Source of the DNA: Thereva unica
Taxonomy: Eukaryota; Arthropoda; Insecta; Diptera; Therevidae
NCBI GenBank assembly: GCA_949987705.1
Contig: OX465281.1
Span: 32,410,942 to 32,474,941, forward strand
Reading direction: 5' to 3'
DNA: 64,000 bases
This document shows, piece by piece, positions 25,301-35,549 of the stretch (its first letter is position 1; the number at the start of each line of letters is the position of its first letter). The notes under the pieces were generated by a model. That model was not told the origin of the DNA, searched no databases, and worked only from the letters and a program-made list of their open reading frames with translations. Both the position numbers and the translations under genes were made by a program.

Positions 25301-25386
25301 CTCGCCAACATTGGTGTTTCTGCCACAACCGTAGGAGTATGAGGTTGTGGAGGGTTAAGGGGAGGTGGAGGGTTAAGGGGAGGGCT
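22368..25386 (-). mobile_element. Jockey/CR1-group LINE (A), 5'-damaged, with (TTTA)n tail
   Basis: On the minus strand this comprises a short 5' coding piece (25138-25392), a long ORF2 (22536-25127) and a 3' untranslated stretch ending in an AAAT repeat at 22368-22383. The 5' piece is proline-rich with a repeated PPLNPP unit and joins ORF2 out of frame, so the first part of the endonuclease is missing. The 5' side is cut by the element at 25388-25640. The tail type matches that of the LINE ending at 26.28 kb. Confidence 0.85.
22536..25127 (-). CDS. LINE ORF2: endonuclease (partial) and reverse transcriptase
   Basis: This 863-codon open frame encodes the machinery of target-primed reverse transcription. 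Residues 1-150 are the rear of an apurinic-type endonuclease, with ILGDFN at 48-53, DLIFTN at 105-110 and a SNHR variant of the SDH active-site motif at 145-148. The RT follows: YLIPIHKAS near 412, VYTDFSKAFD at 494-503 with catalytic Asp 497, SGVPQGSHLGPLLF at 552-565 and the box FYADD at 583-587. The thumb and a carboxy-terminal region without RNase H follow. The true amino terminus is missing: the frame reads in upstream of the first Met and stops at a TAA near 25160, so the natural protein would be about 100 residues longer. RT motifs look complete, but without the full endonuclease the copy should be inactive. Confidence 0.88.
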   Translation of the reverse strand: MRVESGRKHIFFGTFYIPANSDESKYDELLHILDDINESLSSCDDIFILGDFNRPNISFIPDEEENCLLPINVTNAIDIKFIDSFYGNGLHQIIRTPNSRGNWLDLIFTNSPEELNILPAPPEENLFTNSTHHSAWILEHNTAISNHRISYNNSIIYDYKNADSNSIAFELSLVDWENRLSGNDIDEMVSCFNTIIFNVIDKHVPRIKRRDKLSEPWLDKNVRSLRNQRNKLYKLIRNNPHANDELKLEYTRLASEFSLRSREAYTTYLNSVGDSIIRDPKKFFQFVNMKRKTLGYPTTMTNGSKHSSCPQEICNMFADRFTEVFCPKSDTTHTDATHTRTVTSTLIDNISLSVVDIMTGLNNLDINKGHGPDNLPPCFLQCYSTQILYPLHLIFNKSLSLGKFPITWKKSYLIPIHKASNKHSVDNYRGIAILSAIPKLFEKLVYNKIAQTIDPLLNDQQHGFRRGRSTTTNLMTLTSELLCGMENGHQIDAVYTDFSKAFDRVDHHILITKLLKFGISGPVLRWIESYLNGRSQAVRFQGFLSKEIEVTSGVPQGSHLGPLLFNIFISDLSEKLSNIRHLFYADDLKIYSVIRSSDDVTLLQSKLNTLHDWCSTNKLQLNTSKCHVITFSRKKSIQLQYYYLNGRVLDRVDQIVDLGIVLDNKLNFNLHYDNIIARASKLLGFIKRRAKEFDNPRVTKTLFCSLVRPILEYACPIWNPIYQVSSNRFESVQKKFLLFALRNLYDSRDFHSLPPYMDRLKVLDLMPLFNRRKLLISCFTLDVLNDRINVQFLSDRNKVNDDVRQNRHTKMLREYSHRTEYGKNEPVNRCCMIFNGHSSCFSPGMSKLSFKKKLISFLSSELS

Positions 25387-25387
25387 A

Positions 25388-25640
25388 TACACGATGAGCT
25401 GAGCTCAGGTTGAACGCGAGTTCAACAACATGTAGACGCGAGTCGAGTTGAATTCGGATCAACTGAACTCAACTCAGCTCTGCTACCTGAGTTAAGTTGA
25501 AATTATGCATATGGACGCGAGTTCAGTAGTTGAGTAGTTGCATTTAGTTGGCAGCAGCATCTCAGTGTTTTTTTTTGTCATGTGTGACGCGAGTGAAAAA
25601 TTCAACTCAACCTCAACTCATCTATTCAACTCATCGTGTA
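25388..25640. mobile_element. Small inverted-repeat element, TA-flanked
   Basis: Ends are inverted: TACACGATGAGCTGA on the left and TACACGATGAGTTGA in complement on the right, followed by mirrored AACTCAACTCA-type words. TATA is at both borders, so the duplication is TA or TATA. It is rich in repeated TGAGTTGA/ACGCGAGT words. It interrupts the 5' part of the LINE at 22.4-25.4 kb. Confidence 0.72.
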
Positions 25641-25642
25641 TA

Positions 25643-26283
25643 CGTAGTATGTCATCACGTTCAATATAACCTGCTCATAGAATTTTATTAATTTTTATAG
25701 TTTTTATGATATTTTGATCTTTATACAACTGCTACATTTCGTAATTGTATCTTATTCTTATAGACTCCTCCATATATAATGCACAGGATTTTCTTTCGAA
25801 GCACCCTAGGAGGTGTTCTTCGTTATGTATAATGTTCAGATTTTGGATCGATACAGTGGTATTAGGCTTATAAAGGGGCTGTATATTTACTCTTTATAAC
25901 TCCTTGATTCAATGTTGTTCTAATGTATCAATTGTCATATTCTGGCGATCCGAATTTCTTTGCAGGTCTTTCTAGCGGCATGAAGGCTTCTTTTTGTGGA
26001 TCAGGATCAATATTCACAAAATAGCAAAGTTCATTTATCTGATGCAGAGCGAAAGTAATTAATTCTAATATTGGCAATCAGTACTTGCGATAATTTTTTT
26101 TAGAGGCTACCATGCGTTGTCTTGTACAGAAAAAATTATACTCAAATTTAATATCAAATATTCTTGAAAACCCCGATGAGCCTAAATAAGCTAACAATCA
26201 CATACCTGGTTACCCCTAGCAAACTGAAGATTGTGGCTGACTGAGAGCTAGAAACCATTCTTTTTTTTACATTTTTCACATCA
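25643..26283. other. No feature recognised
   Basis: AT-rich spacer between two LINEs. It may include the displaced 5' portion of LINE A, but I could not read a protein in it. Confidence 0.45.
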
Positions 26284-26632
26284 TTTTATTTATTTATTTA
26301 TTGGCCAGTAAAATTTACAAAGTAAATCCCACAGATGTAAACAAAGTTATCTGTTGGTGGGACTGGTCGTAACTTATAAACTAGTTCCTAAAACTAATTG
26401 AAAATAAATATTTACATTATGTGTATAAACAGTGGTATAAAGTAACTGAAAATTAATTAACCATATGTTTTGAAAAATTTTCTATAAGATTTTATTAATT
26501 ATTACATTATATCAACTGGGTCTTGTAATCCATTGTTTTAACTTCTTTTTCATAGTATTAGTATCACTTAAAATCTTTAATTCATTAGGTAGACCATTAA
26601 AAATATTAATAGCTTTTATGTAACTATTCTTG

Positions 26633-29308
26633 CTACTTATTGTTTTTTTTTTTTCTTATTGGTAACTGTAGATTCTTTTTTCTTGTATCACTGCTGGAGG
26701 TCAAATATTTAATTTTTAGTATGTTATAATGAAAAACTAAAGATTCATACTCAAAAAGTTGAACTAAATTCATTGGGTTGCTTTGGGTTATGATTTTGTT
26801 TTTATTTACAATTTTTAACAGTCTGTTTTGCAACCTTTGTAGTGAATTTAAGCAATTTGTATGCGCACCTCCCCATGCTATGATTCCATAACTAATTATG
26901 CTATGAAAAAAGGCATAATAAATCATTTTTAGGGTTTCTATTTGCATAAACCTGGATATTTTGTAAAATATAAACAGTAAATATCTTGTTTTAGTTATAA
27001 GATATTCTATATGCTTATCCCATTTCATATTATGATCAAATATTTACAGCTTTCTACTCTTTTTAATATTTTATCATTGATTTGTATTTTAATATTATTG
27101 GGAACACTATCACTATAATTTCCAAATGGCATAAAAACTGTTTTGTCTAAATTAAGAGACAGTCTATTCAGTGCAAGCCAGGTTGAATTTTTTTTCAAAT
27201 AATCATTCATTTTTATTTGAACTCCATACCAGCTCTCGTCAGTAGATATAATGGCTGTGTCATCTGCATATGATATTATTGTATTTTCTGGCATATCATT
27301 TAAAAGATCATTAACATATAGTATAAATAATAGCGGTCCCAAGATAGTTCCCTGTGGAACTCCTGTAGTTAAAGTCTTATATTCACTTACACTTTCATTT
27401 ATTTTTACTCTCTGCTATCATTTAAGTAACTGGTCATTAGTTTACGTGCGCTGCCTCTGATTCCATAATTATATAATTTGTTTAGTTTTTGTTTTGTGTC
27501 AAATGCTTTGGCAAGATCTAAGAATGTAATGGCAATTGGTAAGCTTTTGTCCAGTTTATTACATATTATGTTAGTTATATGGCTTAAAGCATCTTTTGCA
27601 CCCCTATTTTTAACAAATCCGAATTGTTTATTAGACATAATTTTGGATTTATTAATAAAGCTTAAAATTCTATTGTATATAATTCTTTCAAGTATTTTTG
27701 CCAAATTAGAGATTTGCTTTAAATATAGGTTTAACTTCCGCTCTTTTTAAAGAATCTGGCCAAATTGATTTTTCAATGCATAAATTAATTATATGAACGA
27801 GAGGTTCTACTATAAAGTCTGATAGCATTTTGAGTGTTTTGGCATTTATATTATCAACGCCTCCATTTTTCGATTCCATGTTTTGAATAATGTTGGAAAT
27901 TTCAAGATGATTTGTTGGTGTAAAAAAAATAGATTTAGGGTTCATTTTAGGCAATTTAATTTCTGTGTTGAGCGGTTGTTGAATCCTTACGTTTAATTCT
28001 TTTCCAATGCTACAAAAATAAGAGTTCATAGTATTGTTTATTTCAATAGGATTGATGATTTTTTGCCTGTTATTATCATAAATCTGATTTATGTTATCTT
28101 CTTTTTTGACATTTTTACCAAGCTTCAAGTTAATTATTTTCCATAAATTCCTTGAACTATTACTATTCTTCTCAATTTGTTCGCGATCGTACATTAATTT
28201 TGCTGCATTAATCACCTTATTTAAAATCTTACTATAATTTTTATATTCAGTCTTATGCGTCTCATTACTAGGTTCAGTTTTCCAAATCTGATACAATAGT
28301 TCTTTTTTATTACAGGAAACTAAAATTGCCTTAGTAATCCATTTACTTCTCGGTATTGATTTGGATTTTTTTTGCATCTTCTAGTTTTGAATGTTACCAA
28401 TTTTACACATTTTTTTATTTTATCAACAAGCTTATCTGTAGCTCCATTTGGATCTTGCATCAATAATATAATGTTCCAGATTTCTTTTCTAGCTATTCTC
28501 CTAAGTTTAGCATAATCAATTGAAACTATTGAATCATTTACCATACCATTTCTTATTTTATTAATTGAAATAAATAAAGGATAGTGATCAGTAAGGGAAT
28601 TTATTAACTTAAAAGTTTTAGTAATAATTGATTTGGATTTAATAAAATTATTATCTATGCATGTTCCATCATTACTGTTATTAGATGGTCTAGTTGTTCC
28701 TTGAAAACCTGGGATGTAGCCATTTTCTAAAAAATTATTTAAAAATTCTTGGTTAATGTTATCAGGATTTAGGAGATCTATATTGAAGTCACCAATAATT
28801 AAATGATTTTTAGTATTTATCTTATTTTTTATGAATTCACTTAAGTTCAAAATAAACTCATTTTTTGGTAGATCATGTGATCTATACAAAGCTGAGATCT
28901 CCAAATAATAATTATTGCCATTAACTGTAATACAAGAATTTAAGATTTTAAGGTTTCCTATATCAATAACTTCAGTATTTTCTGCAAATGTAATCTTTAA
29001 TATATACTACTACTCCATCTGACTTATTTATCCTACTATTATTATAATACATTTTGTAACCAAACAAAGAAAAATAGTTATAATATTCTAAATTCCTAGT
29101 TTCAACACATAATATTATATTAGGCTTGGAGTCTTGTAAAATTTGCATTTAAACTTCTAATATTGACATACAGAATATTATCTTTATTTATTTCCATGTG
29201 TTTATTGAGAGTATAGACATTATTAAAAATGTTTTCCTGTTGAATCGTCTCTCTTTGTATACTTTCCAGAAAATCCATGTTTTGTTCCATGTTACGTGAT
29301 TCAATCAT
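26633..29308 (-). pseudogene. LINE B ORF2: endonuclease and reverse transcriptase, frameshifted
   Basis: The protein is spread over several frames. It opens at 29308 with the endonuclease start NILYVNIRSLNANFTRLQ, then PNIILCVETRNLEYYN (catalytic Glu region), IIGDFNIDLLN near 28770-28800 and LTDHYPLFISIN for the SDH region. The RT pieces follow: AEVKPIFKANL, FGFVKNRGAKDALSHI, FLDLAKAFD (motif A, near 27500), GTILGPLLFILYVNDL and ISYADDTAIIS (27260-27280). The thumb end gives CKYLI and FYKISRFMQIETLK. The carboxy end has no RNase H. At least five indels break the frame, so it is dead. Expected family length is around 900-1000 residues, and almost all regions are represented. Confidence 0.82.
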
Positions 29309-29877
29309 CGTTGAGGCGTTAACCTGGAACTAAAAGACTGAAAGGCACTTTCCTTTAACTTCAGCGATGTTTTATGAGCGATATCAACCTTGCCGATATA
29401 TCTTGGGATTACTGGGTAATCGGTCGTTGCTATATATTTTTTAATTTTTTTAAACAGAACCTGGCAACGCTGACTATCGTTAGCCATATGATGTACATTA
29501 TACTGTGTATTGAATCTGTTATTATTATAAACACAATTTACACAGCACAGGTCTGATGTATTCGGGCAATTGATAGAATTTTGATGTCCAGAGCACTTTG
29601 GACATACTTTTTGATTTCTACATTTGTTACCGTTGTGGCCAAATCTTCCGCAGTTGTTGCATGGTTGTAGGTTAAGGTCGTCATAGGCCTTACAGTTTTG
29701 ATATCCAACGAAAACTCTGTTTTTATTTTGTTTTATCTGCTTATAAATTTCAGATGTTACTTCAATTATTTTATTATACTTTGTAATTTATTTTTTTTAT
29801 TTTCATACTTATGAACAGCTGTACATTTTGTTTCAAGATGCTTAAAGTTCCTTGCATTTATATCGGCTTCCAGTTCT
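29305..29877 (-). pseudogene. LINE B ORF1 carboxy half with zinc knuckles
   Basis: From about 29877 the minus strand reads ELEADINARNFKHLETKCTA, then, after a frameshift in an A-rich tract near 29790, RVFVGYQNCKAYDDLNLQPC. Next come gag-type knuckles CNNCGRFGHNGNKC (CX2CX4HX4C) and CPKCSGHQNSINC, with a further CCVNC. The frame ends at the TGA at 29305-29307, sharing ATGA with the ORF2 start. This is the RNA-binding gag-like protein of a LINE. Its amino half lies at 33132-33441 on the other side of the insertion. Confidence 0.82.
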
Positions 29878-30408
29878 TTAAGGGGACTCTTCACTGACAT
29901 GGCTAAAATCTGAACCGCTAGACCGATTTAGATGAAATTTTGTGTCCGAATAGTTGTTATCGAGTAAAAAACAAAAGCACAATCAATTGTTGAAAAAAAA
30001 ATTTTAAACAACATTTTTGTTAATAAACATCCGAGAAAAGCGGTATTTTCCGCGAGCTCCTTGCACGCGAATTTTGAATCGATTTCATTTTTGTTTGTGC
30101 CAAAATGTTCAGTAATCTATATTAATAAAAGAAAGTGTGTGTCTGTGTATCTGTGTGTCTGCTTGTGCGTACCGTCACGCATTGTAGCCAAACTAGAAGA
30201 GATAGAAATCTGATTTTTTTTTGTAGATGCATGGATACCCCAGAAGGTGGAAGTAAGTTTCCGTTTTTCGCTATTTTGATTAGGTTTTTTTTTAATTAAT
30301 TAATTAGTACGATTTTTCACCATTTTTTACGCTCTACGCCTGATATCTCGGCTAATGTATATCGTAGAACATTATTAATGCCACCAATTGAAAGATTAGA
30401 CAATTCTG

Positions 30409-31302
30409 GGGCCCGTTTTTGTAATACGCTTATTCGCAAACTTGAATTTCGTGAAACGAAAAATAAAATAACGATAATTTTTAATAGTGGTTCACATATT
30501 ACGAACAAATCAAGTTCGTAAAGTCAATGGTGTTCGTAAGCATATTGAAGCGGCGGCTACTAGCTTATGGCTAATATTTATAGCGCTTGGCGACATAACG
30601 GCCGTGAATTGTCAATTTTGAAATTAGGGAAAGATTTTGGTAACTTATCAACTTACTAAATATGTCTATTTGGCGTCATATTTTAGTATATGAGGAAAAT
30701 AGAGAAGGTGGAAGGACTCAGCAGTATGAATATAATATTTTCAAACGAAAATTAAGGCATAAATCAAATCCTTTAGATATGTTCAGCGCTTTCGATTATC
30801 GAAAGAGGCTTTTCTGTTCGTACTAGAAAAAATACATCTTTCTTCTGGTCAACCATTAACATACATCCCACCCGTACTAAGACTAGCAGTTACTTTAATT
30901 ATTCTATCTTCTGGTGGGTACCAAAATACGGCGGCAAATGATTTTACTTGTCCAATATCAAAAAGTATGGTTTCAATTATATTACAAGAAATATTAATTA
31001 AAATTGAGAGCAAGTTAAGTCCGCTTTTCATCACAACAAATGGAAATATGCAAGAAACTAAAGAGTGGTTTTATTCAAAATACGGGTTAGGTATTTCTCT
31101 TAACACAATTTATTCCATGTTTCTAATATATTTTACGTTTAACTAGTCGTTTGGCAAGTTACGAACAACTTATAGGTGGCGTAAGGCACCGTTCGTTAAT
31201 TTACGAAAATTCGTTAAGTTTTCGTATTACAAGGACAACAAAATTGAAAAATGAAAATTAGAAAGTAGATTTTACGAAAAAGCGTATTATAAAAACGGGC
31301 CC
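30409..31302. mobile_element. Harbinger-type element, internally deleted
   Basis: Inverted ends GGGCCCGTTTTTGTAATACG and, in complement on the right, GGGCCCGTTTTTATAATACG, with CTG at 30406-30408 and 31303-31305. It contains the amino part of a Harbinger transposase (see separate entry). The 894 bp length means the catalytic DDE part has been deleted. It interrupts the Helitron. Confidence 0.85.
30662..31146 (+). pseudogene. Harbinger transposase amino-terminal fragment
   Basis: A first frame from ATG 30662 gives RHILVYEENREGG and LRHKSNPLDM. A frameshift near 30785 then leads into FRLSKEAFLFVLEKI, PPVLRLAVTLIILSSGGYQN and FTCPISKSMVSIILQEILIK before a stop at 31144-31146. This is the helix-rich region that precedes the catalytic core in HARBI1-like nucleases, ending with the helix-turn-helix-like GISQ..VS segment. 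All three catalytic acidic residues are missing, and the last residues are non-homologous filler. The class assignment rests on recognised motif wording. Confidence 0.75.
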
Positions 31303-31721
31303 CTGGTTTAAAATTATTTGTTTTAAATCTCAGAAGGGCCTGAAAAAAAAATACTGTCCGAAGAAAAAAGGTAAAACATCAAATACGGCAGCAAAAGTAG
31401 TAAAACAAATTTTCAGAAACTGAGTTTTTATGATACGTTTCCGGTAGGTATACAAAGTAATAAAATTAACGGACTGTATTCCCTCGAAGTGTTTTACCTG
31501 TTTCATCTGTTCCCTGGGTTTTTGTTTTTTACGGTGAGTTATTAGGAAAGGGTGCAAAGCAATAAAAAAGAGGGCTTTTCCTGTTGCATCCTGAATGAAT
31601 TGGTAACATCAGATATGTTATGGTACGAGTATTTAAATATCAGTTATTTTAGAAATATCCTCAATTTAAAATTGAACATGCTGGTATTTGGTCATTATCC
31701 GTACAAGTGTTATTTTAGGGC

Positions 31722-32278
31722 TTGAAATGGGGTTTATCCAAACCGCTAAAGTTATAGGGCTGAAATTTTGACAGTGTATCCCCTTAATGACGTGGACATC
31801 CACTAAGAAGCGATTTTGCGAAATTCATTCCCTAAGGGGGTGAAATGGGGTTAACCCACACCGCTGAAGCTAGCTGAAGGGCTTTAATTTTGACCGTGTA
31901 ATGACGTGGACATCCACTTAGGAGCGATTTTTTGAAATTTATCCCCTAAGGGGATTAAATGGGGTTAACCCAAACCGCTGGAGCTAAACGGCTGAAATTT
32001 TGACAGTGCGTCTCTATAATGACGTGGACATTCACTAAGAAGCGATTTTTCGAAATTCATCCCCTAAAGGGGTTAAATGGGTTACCAAACTACTGGAGCT
32101 ATAGGGCTGAAATTTGGACAGTGCATCCCTATTACTTGGACATCCACTAAGAGGGGATTACTCGAAATTCATCCCCTAGGGGGATGAAATGGGGTTAACC
32201 CAATCCTCTGAAGCTGAAGGGCTGAAATTTTGACAGTGCATCCCTATAATCACGTAGAAATGAATGACTCGAAATTCA
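31722..32278 (+). repeat. Tandem array, about five ~115 bp units inside the Helitron
   Basis: Successive units share GGGCTGAAATTTTGACAGTG, then ATGACGTGGACATCCACTAA, AGCGATTT..CGAAATTCAT, CCCCTAAGGGG and AAATGGGGTTAACCCAAACC. Units differ by substitutions and small deletions; the last is truncated and diverges after 32250. Internal minisatellites of this sort are common in Helitrons and Helentrons. The array carries no open frame. Confidence 0.88.
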
Positions 32279-33127
32279 CTTTATTTAATATTCATTTGTG
32301 ATTGCTTCATAATTTCTTGCACCCACGTAAATAGGCGAACAAACTTAACGAACGTTCGTCAAACCCTAAAATGTCACTTCTCTTGATGACATATACATGC
32401 CAATCTCTGCTTCAAAACTTGCAGATTTGTTGAGCAGAGGTGATATACGCAGCAATTTGTTTACCATATTTATTAAAAAAATGCACTATAATAAACCCTT
32501 TTTAGGGATAATAACAGCTGACTTTTTTGTGTGTGTGTTTTTTTTTTTTGAAGGAAAACATTGCACATAATAAACAGTTTTTATTTAAAGGCGTTGCAAG
32601 GCACGCGGGTTTTATGCTAGTTAATAATAAACAAAACTGTCAGACAGAATTTTGATATCTTTTTTGTTTATTAACAATCCACAAATATGTCTGGCGATGT
32701 CGGAAAACAGCCGAAAATCTCGAATTTTTCGGTTTTTTATTACATTTTTGTTTATAACTTTATGAATTTTTAAAATTTCAAAATTCTGTCTGACAGATTT
32801 ATTCAGTTATAAATTTCGAACATTTGCCTTTTTATAAAATTAAAGTCGGTTGAAAATTGTGGAACGAGGAGCTCGGAGAAGTTTAAAAAAATGAAGAAAA
32901 AAAAAACCTTGTTGAAATAATCACTTTCAAAGTTTGACGCACACATTTTCTCCGCCGCAGTGGCTAAAACCTCAATCGCTTCACCGATTTCGATGAAATT
33001 TTATAAACATTTTTTTTTAAATGTGAAATCGCTACATAATTCAGAAAAGTCTACTCTATCAAAATATGCAATAAAAAAAATTTCGTCAAACAATCGATTT
33101 TCAACCAAATATCGGTGAAGAGTCCCC

Positions 33128-33441
33128 TTAAGATCCATATTGTCTACTCTTATTATTTTTAATCTTGGTTTTTTGAAGACTTCTTTTTCTATAGTACACA
33201 TGTCTAATAGTTTTTTGCTTAAAATATTTTCAGTCTCGACTGCACTTATTTCATTCATGCAGCTGACAATTATCTCACTGTCACTTTTCAAATGCACTTT
33301 TTTAGCTTGAATAGATTTTTCTTCATTTAGATAATGTGAAACAAATTTCCGTAAATCATTTTTATCTTCTTTCTTTTTTTTTTTAATTATAATATTAGGA
33401 ACAGGTTTCTCTTTGGGAGTTTCATCGCTAAGTACTTGTTA
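33128..33441 (-). pseudogene. LINE B ORF1 amino-side segment
   Basis: The frame reads DETPKEKPVPNIIIKKKKKE, then DLRKFVSHYLNEEKSIQAKK, SDSEIIVSCMNEISAVETEN and PRLKIIRVDNMDLK, ending at the TTAA at 33128-33131 where the insertion begins. This resembles the lysine-rich linker and RRM-like/PRE region before the zinc knuckles of insect LINE ORF1 proteins. The start of ORF1 upstream of about 33441 was not found. Confidence 0.7.
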
Positions 33442-35108
33442 ATAAGTTTTTTTTATTATTAATGCTATTATTTAAAATGGATATTTAATTCGTTTAAAAA
33501 AATTCATTAAATAAATTAAAAAAAAAAAATATGTTCTGCGGATAATTTTTGCTAGGCAACATTTAAACTTATTAAAAAAACAGACACCTGCAGAAATTAT
33601 CTGTCTGATCCTAGATTATTATTATTAATTGCTCCAATACGAAAAAAATTACATTAAATCGATTTTACCTAATATTAAATATCATAAAAAGACTCAGCTT
33701 AAATACTATGGTAACTCGATTTATTCACTTTTTTACTTCAACCGCAAAATTTCTCTGAAGAACATCTTTCATAAAAAATCCGCCTCATATTGCTTTCACT
33801 AAGAGGATGACTTGATTGCATATAAAAAATTGATCGATTCCATCAAAAGTTCGACTCTTCAAAAATCTCAACTTACTCTTCCTCATTACTCTAAAATAAA
33901 AACTCCTTAATATCGCCGCTATTTATATCCTCCCAAAGTCGAGTAAACTAATTTTTCACTGTTACCACAGAATCCTCAACATTTACGTGCTTATCCAGCC
34001 GCAACTACACTAGAGAGTTATTTTTTTCCTTCTACATCATCTCCATTGTACTGAAGTATTATCCCCTAAAGGATCGTAATTTCTCCAGCACAAAGGGAAA
34101 ACTGTAAGGATTCCCGAGGGAAAGTTCTAATGGTTGCAAATATCCTGAAAGATTTCCAATCGATTTTCTCTGCTGCAAACAGTTTTAGCTAAAACAAAAA
34201 AAGGATATAGACGGAGAAGAGACTTTTATCTACATTTTCAGGATCAAAAAAAGGAACAGGATATTGATTTTTTTTGATAGAGTTTAACTATGAGGAAGCA
34301 ATTTTTTGAAACACAGGGAGAAAACATTCAAATGAACCCGACCATAAAAACCAATCAGGACTCGCATCCTTTTGTTAAAGTGCACTAACACATGCAGGAT
34401 ACATTCAATACTAACACATAATCCTTTTTTATCACCTGACGAATTGCATGTAAAATCTTGATCCGATTTTATATTAAGGATGTATACAAACAGGGAATTT
34501 TCTTCTCTACATAAACTCTCTCCTTCTTACACCAAGTCCTGTCAAACCATTAAAGATGGCAGCTTCATAAAAGGATAACGTCTGTGCGGAATCAGGCGCA
34601 AAAAAAAGTTTATTAACGGAAATCGACAGTCCATTAGCCCAGAGCTAGATTTATGGACAGAAAGGACTCCAACCATAATACGAATTACATAGTTCCGAAA
34701 AGTATCCTGTTCGCATTATCCTGGCATTTCGGATGTTGAATTTATGATTATGGTGGACGAATAGTGGGGATATAACTTTTGGTTAAGGTAGGGATAAATG
34801 AGGGCGTTTTTATATTCAGATTGTTCGGAGGCGTGTGTGTGTATTAAAAAAATTCACGTTCGACCGGATTAAGTAATAAAATATTTATTAGGAGATTTTT
34901 CCGGGCTTAAAGGATGCCGAAAATTAAATCCTTGTACTGAAGGAAAAAAGTGCGCGTTGTTATGCAGACGTGCACGAATGTTTGCTTGATTGTGTTGAAG
35001 GGGAAACTGGATATGGAAATTAATTACTTTTGCAGGACTTTCTTTTGTACTTCAGTTTTAAAGAAGGACAGATTTTCTTTAAAAAAAAAAAAAACAGCAA
35101 AAATTGGT
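33442..35108. other. No gene recognised
   Basis: AT-rich sequence with A/T homopolymers (for example 35078-35093). No credible frame, inverted-repeat pair or RNA gene was found. Confidence 0.5.
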
Positions 35109-35549
35109 TTTTTTTTTTTTTTTATGTGACACTAGAGACTTAGGGAAGGCCCCTTTGTACTGTCGACCATGTATTTATTTTTGAAATGTCGACCAGCAGC
35201 TCTAGTCGGAAGAACTGTGACAACCTAGCTGCGGTATTTTTATTTCACCTACTCCCAACCATTTCGCGACTCTGACATCAGGGCACCGAGAACAACTCGC
35301 TGGAGTGTTATGCCTCCTGAAACGAGTTGAATCTCATCAACCAACCGATAACATGCGCTTGGTGGAGCGGGGAAGAGAACTAGAGAAGGCTATGACAGGA
35401 GGAATCAGGACTGCAAAGAGGGAAGAAGAAAGAAAGAAAGTTATGTAGGCGGGAAATTGGGAAAGGCTAGGACCGTGGCACCGCCGGGAATCGAACCCGG
35501 GACCTCTGGGAATAGTAGTCAGGCGCTTTACCCCTAGACTACCGAGGTC
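35109..35549 (-). mobile_element. tRNA-derived SINE
   Basis: The minus strand begins with a tRNA-like head (35549-35476). It has a box A-like TAGTCTAGGGGTAA (35528-35541) and a canonical box B GGTTCGATTCC (35487-35497) in a CCGGG/CCCGG T-arm, and ends in GCCA. A body of about 360 bp follows, ending in an A tail seen as 15 T at 35109-35123. The arrangement of pol III promoter, body and A tail is that of a SINE. The acceptor and anticodon stems contain mismatches, so it is not a working tRNA. I found no clear target duplication. Confidence 0.75.

Larger units (their letters stand above)
30116..32620 (+). mobile_element. Non-autonomous Helitron
   Basis: The element starts TCTATATTAATAAAAG after A (30115). 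It ends with the GC-rich hairpin GCGTTGCAAGGCACGCGGG, ten bases of spacer and CTAG before T (32621), the standard Helitron insertion between A and T with no duplication. The 3' end is nearly identical to that at 3118 on the other strand. It carries an internal tandem array (31722-32278) and a Harbinger remnant. No Rep/helicase is encoded. It lies inside the TTAA element. Confidence 0.82.
29882..33127. mobile_element. TTAA-flanked inverted-repeat element
   Basis: Perfect 13 bp terminal inverted repeats GGGGACTCTTCAC open and close the element, and TTAA is duplicated at 29878-29881 and 33128-33131. Removing it with one TTAA rejoins LINE ORF1. Excluding the nested Helitron, the element is about 741 bp. 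A second feature links its ends: GGCTAAAA and ACCGATTT..GATGAAATTTT near the left end (29910-29940) recur in the same direction near the right end (32960-33002). No transposase is present. TTAA targeting suggests a piggyBac- or Kolobok-type mobiliser; the terminus does not decide between them. Confidence 0.88.
26284..33441 (-). mobile_element. CR1/Jockey-group LINE (B), two ORFs, split by a 3.2 kb insertion
   Basis: Minus-strand LINE with tail (AAAT)n at 26284-26301, ORF2 from 29308 to about 26633 and ORF1 from about 33441 to 29305. Both ORFs contain frameshifts. ORF1 is interrupted by the TTAA-flanked insertion 29882-33127. Without it the frame reads on through KIIRVDNMDLK into ELEADINARNFKHL. 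ORF1 stop and ORF2 start overlap as ATGA at 29305-29308. Family identity is inferred from RT and zinc-knuckle motifs. Confidence 0.85.

Noticed and set aside
31722..32278. CRISPR-like array
   Set aside because: Whole units of about 115 bp repeat without unique spacers, inside a eukaryotic Helitron.
29882..33127. Definite piggyBac assignment
   Set aside because: TTAA duplication fits, but no transposase is present and other superfamilies also use TTAA.
35476..35549. Functional tRNA gene
   Set aside because: Box B and T-arm are good, but the acceptor stem has mismatches, the anticodon stem pairs poorly and the sequence continues into a long body with an A tail; a SINE head fits better.
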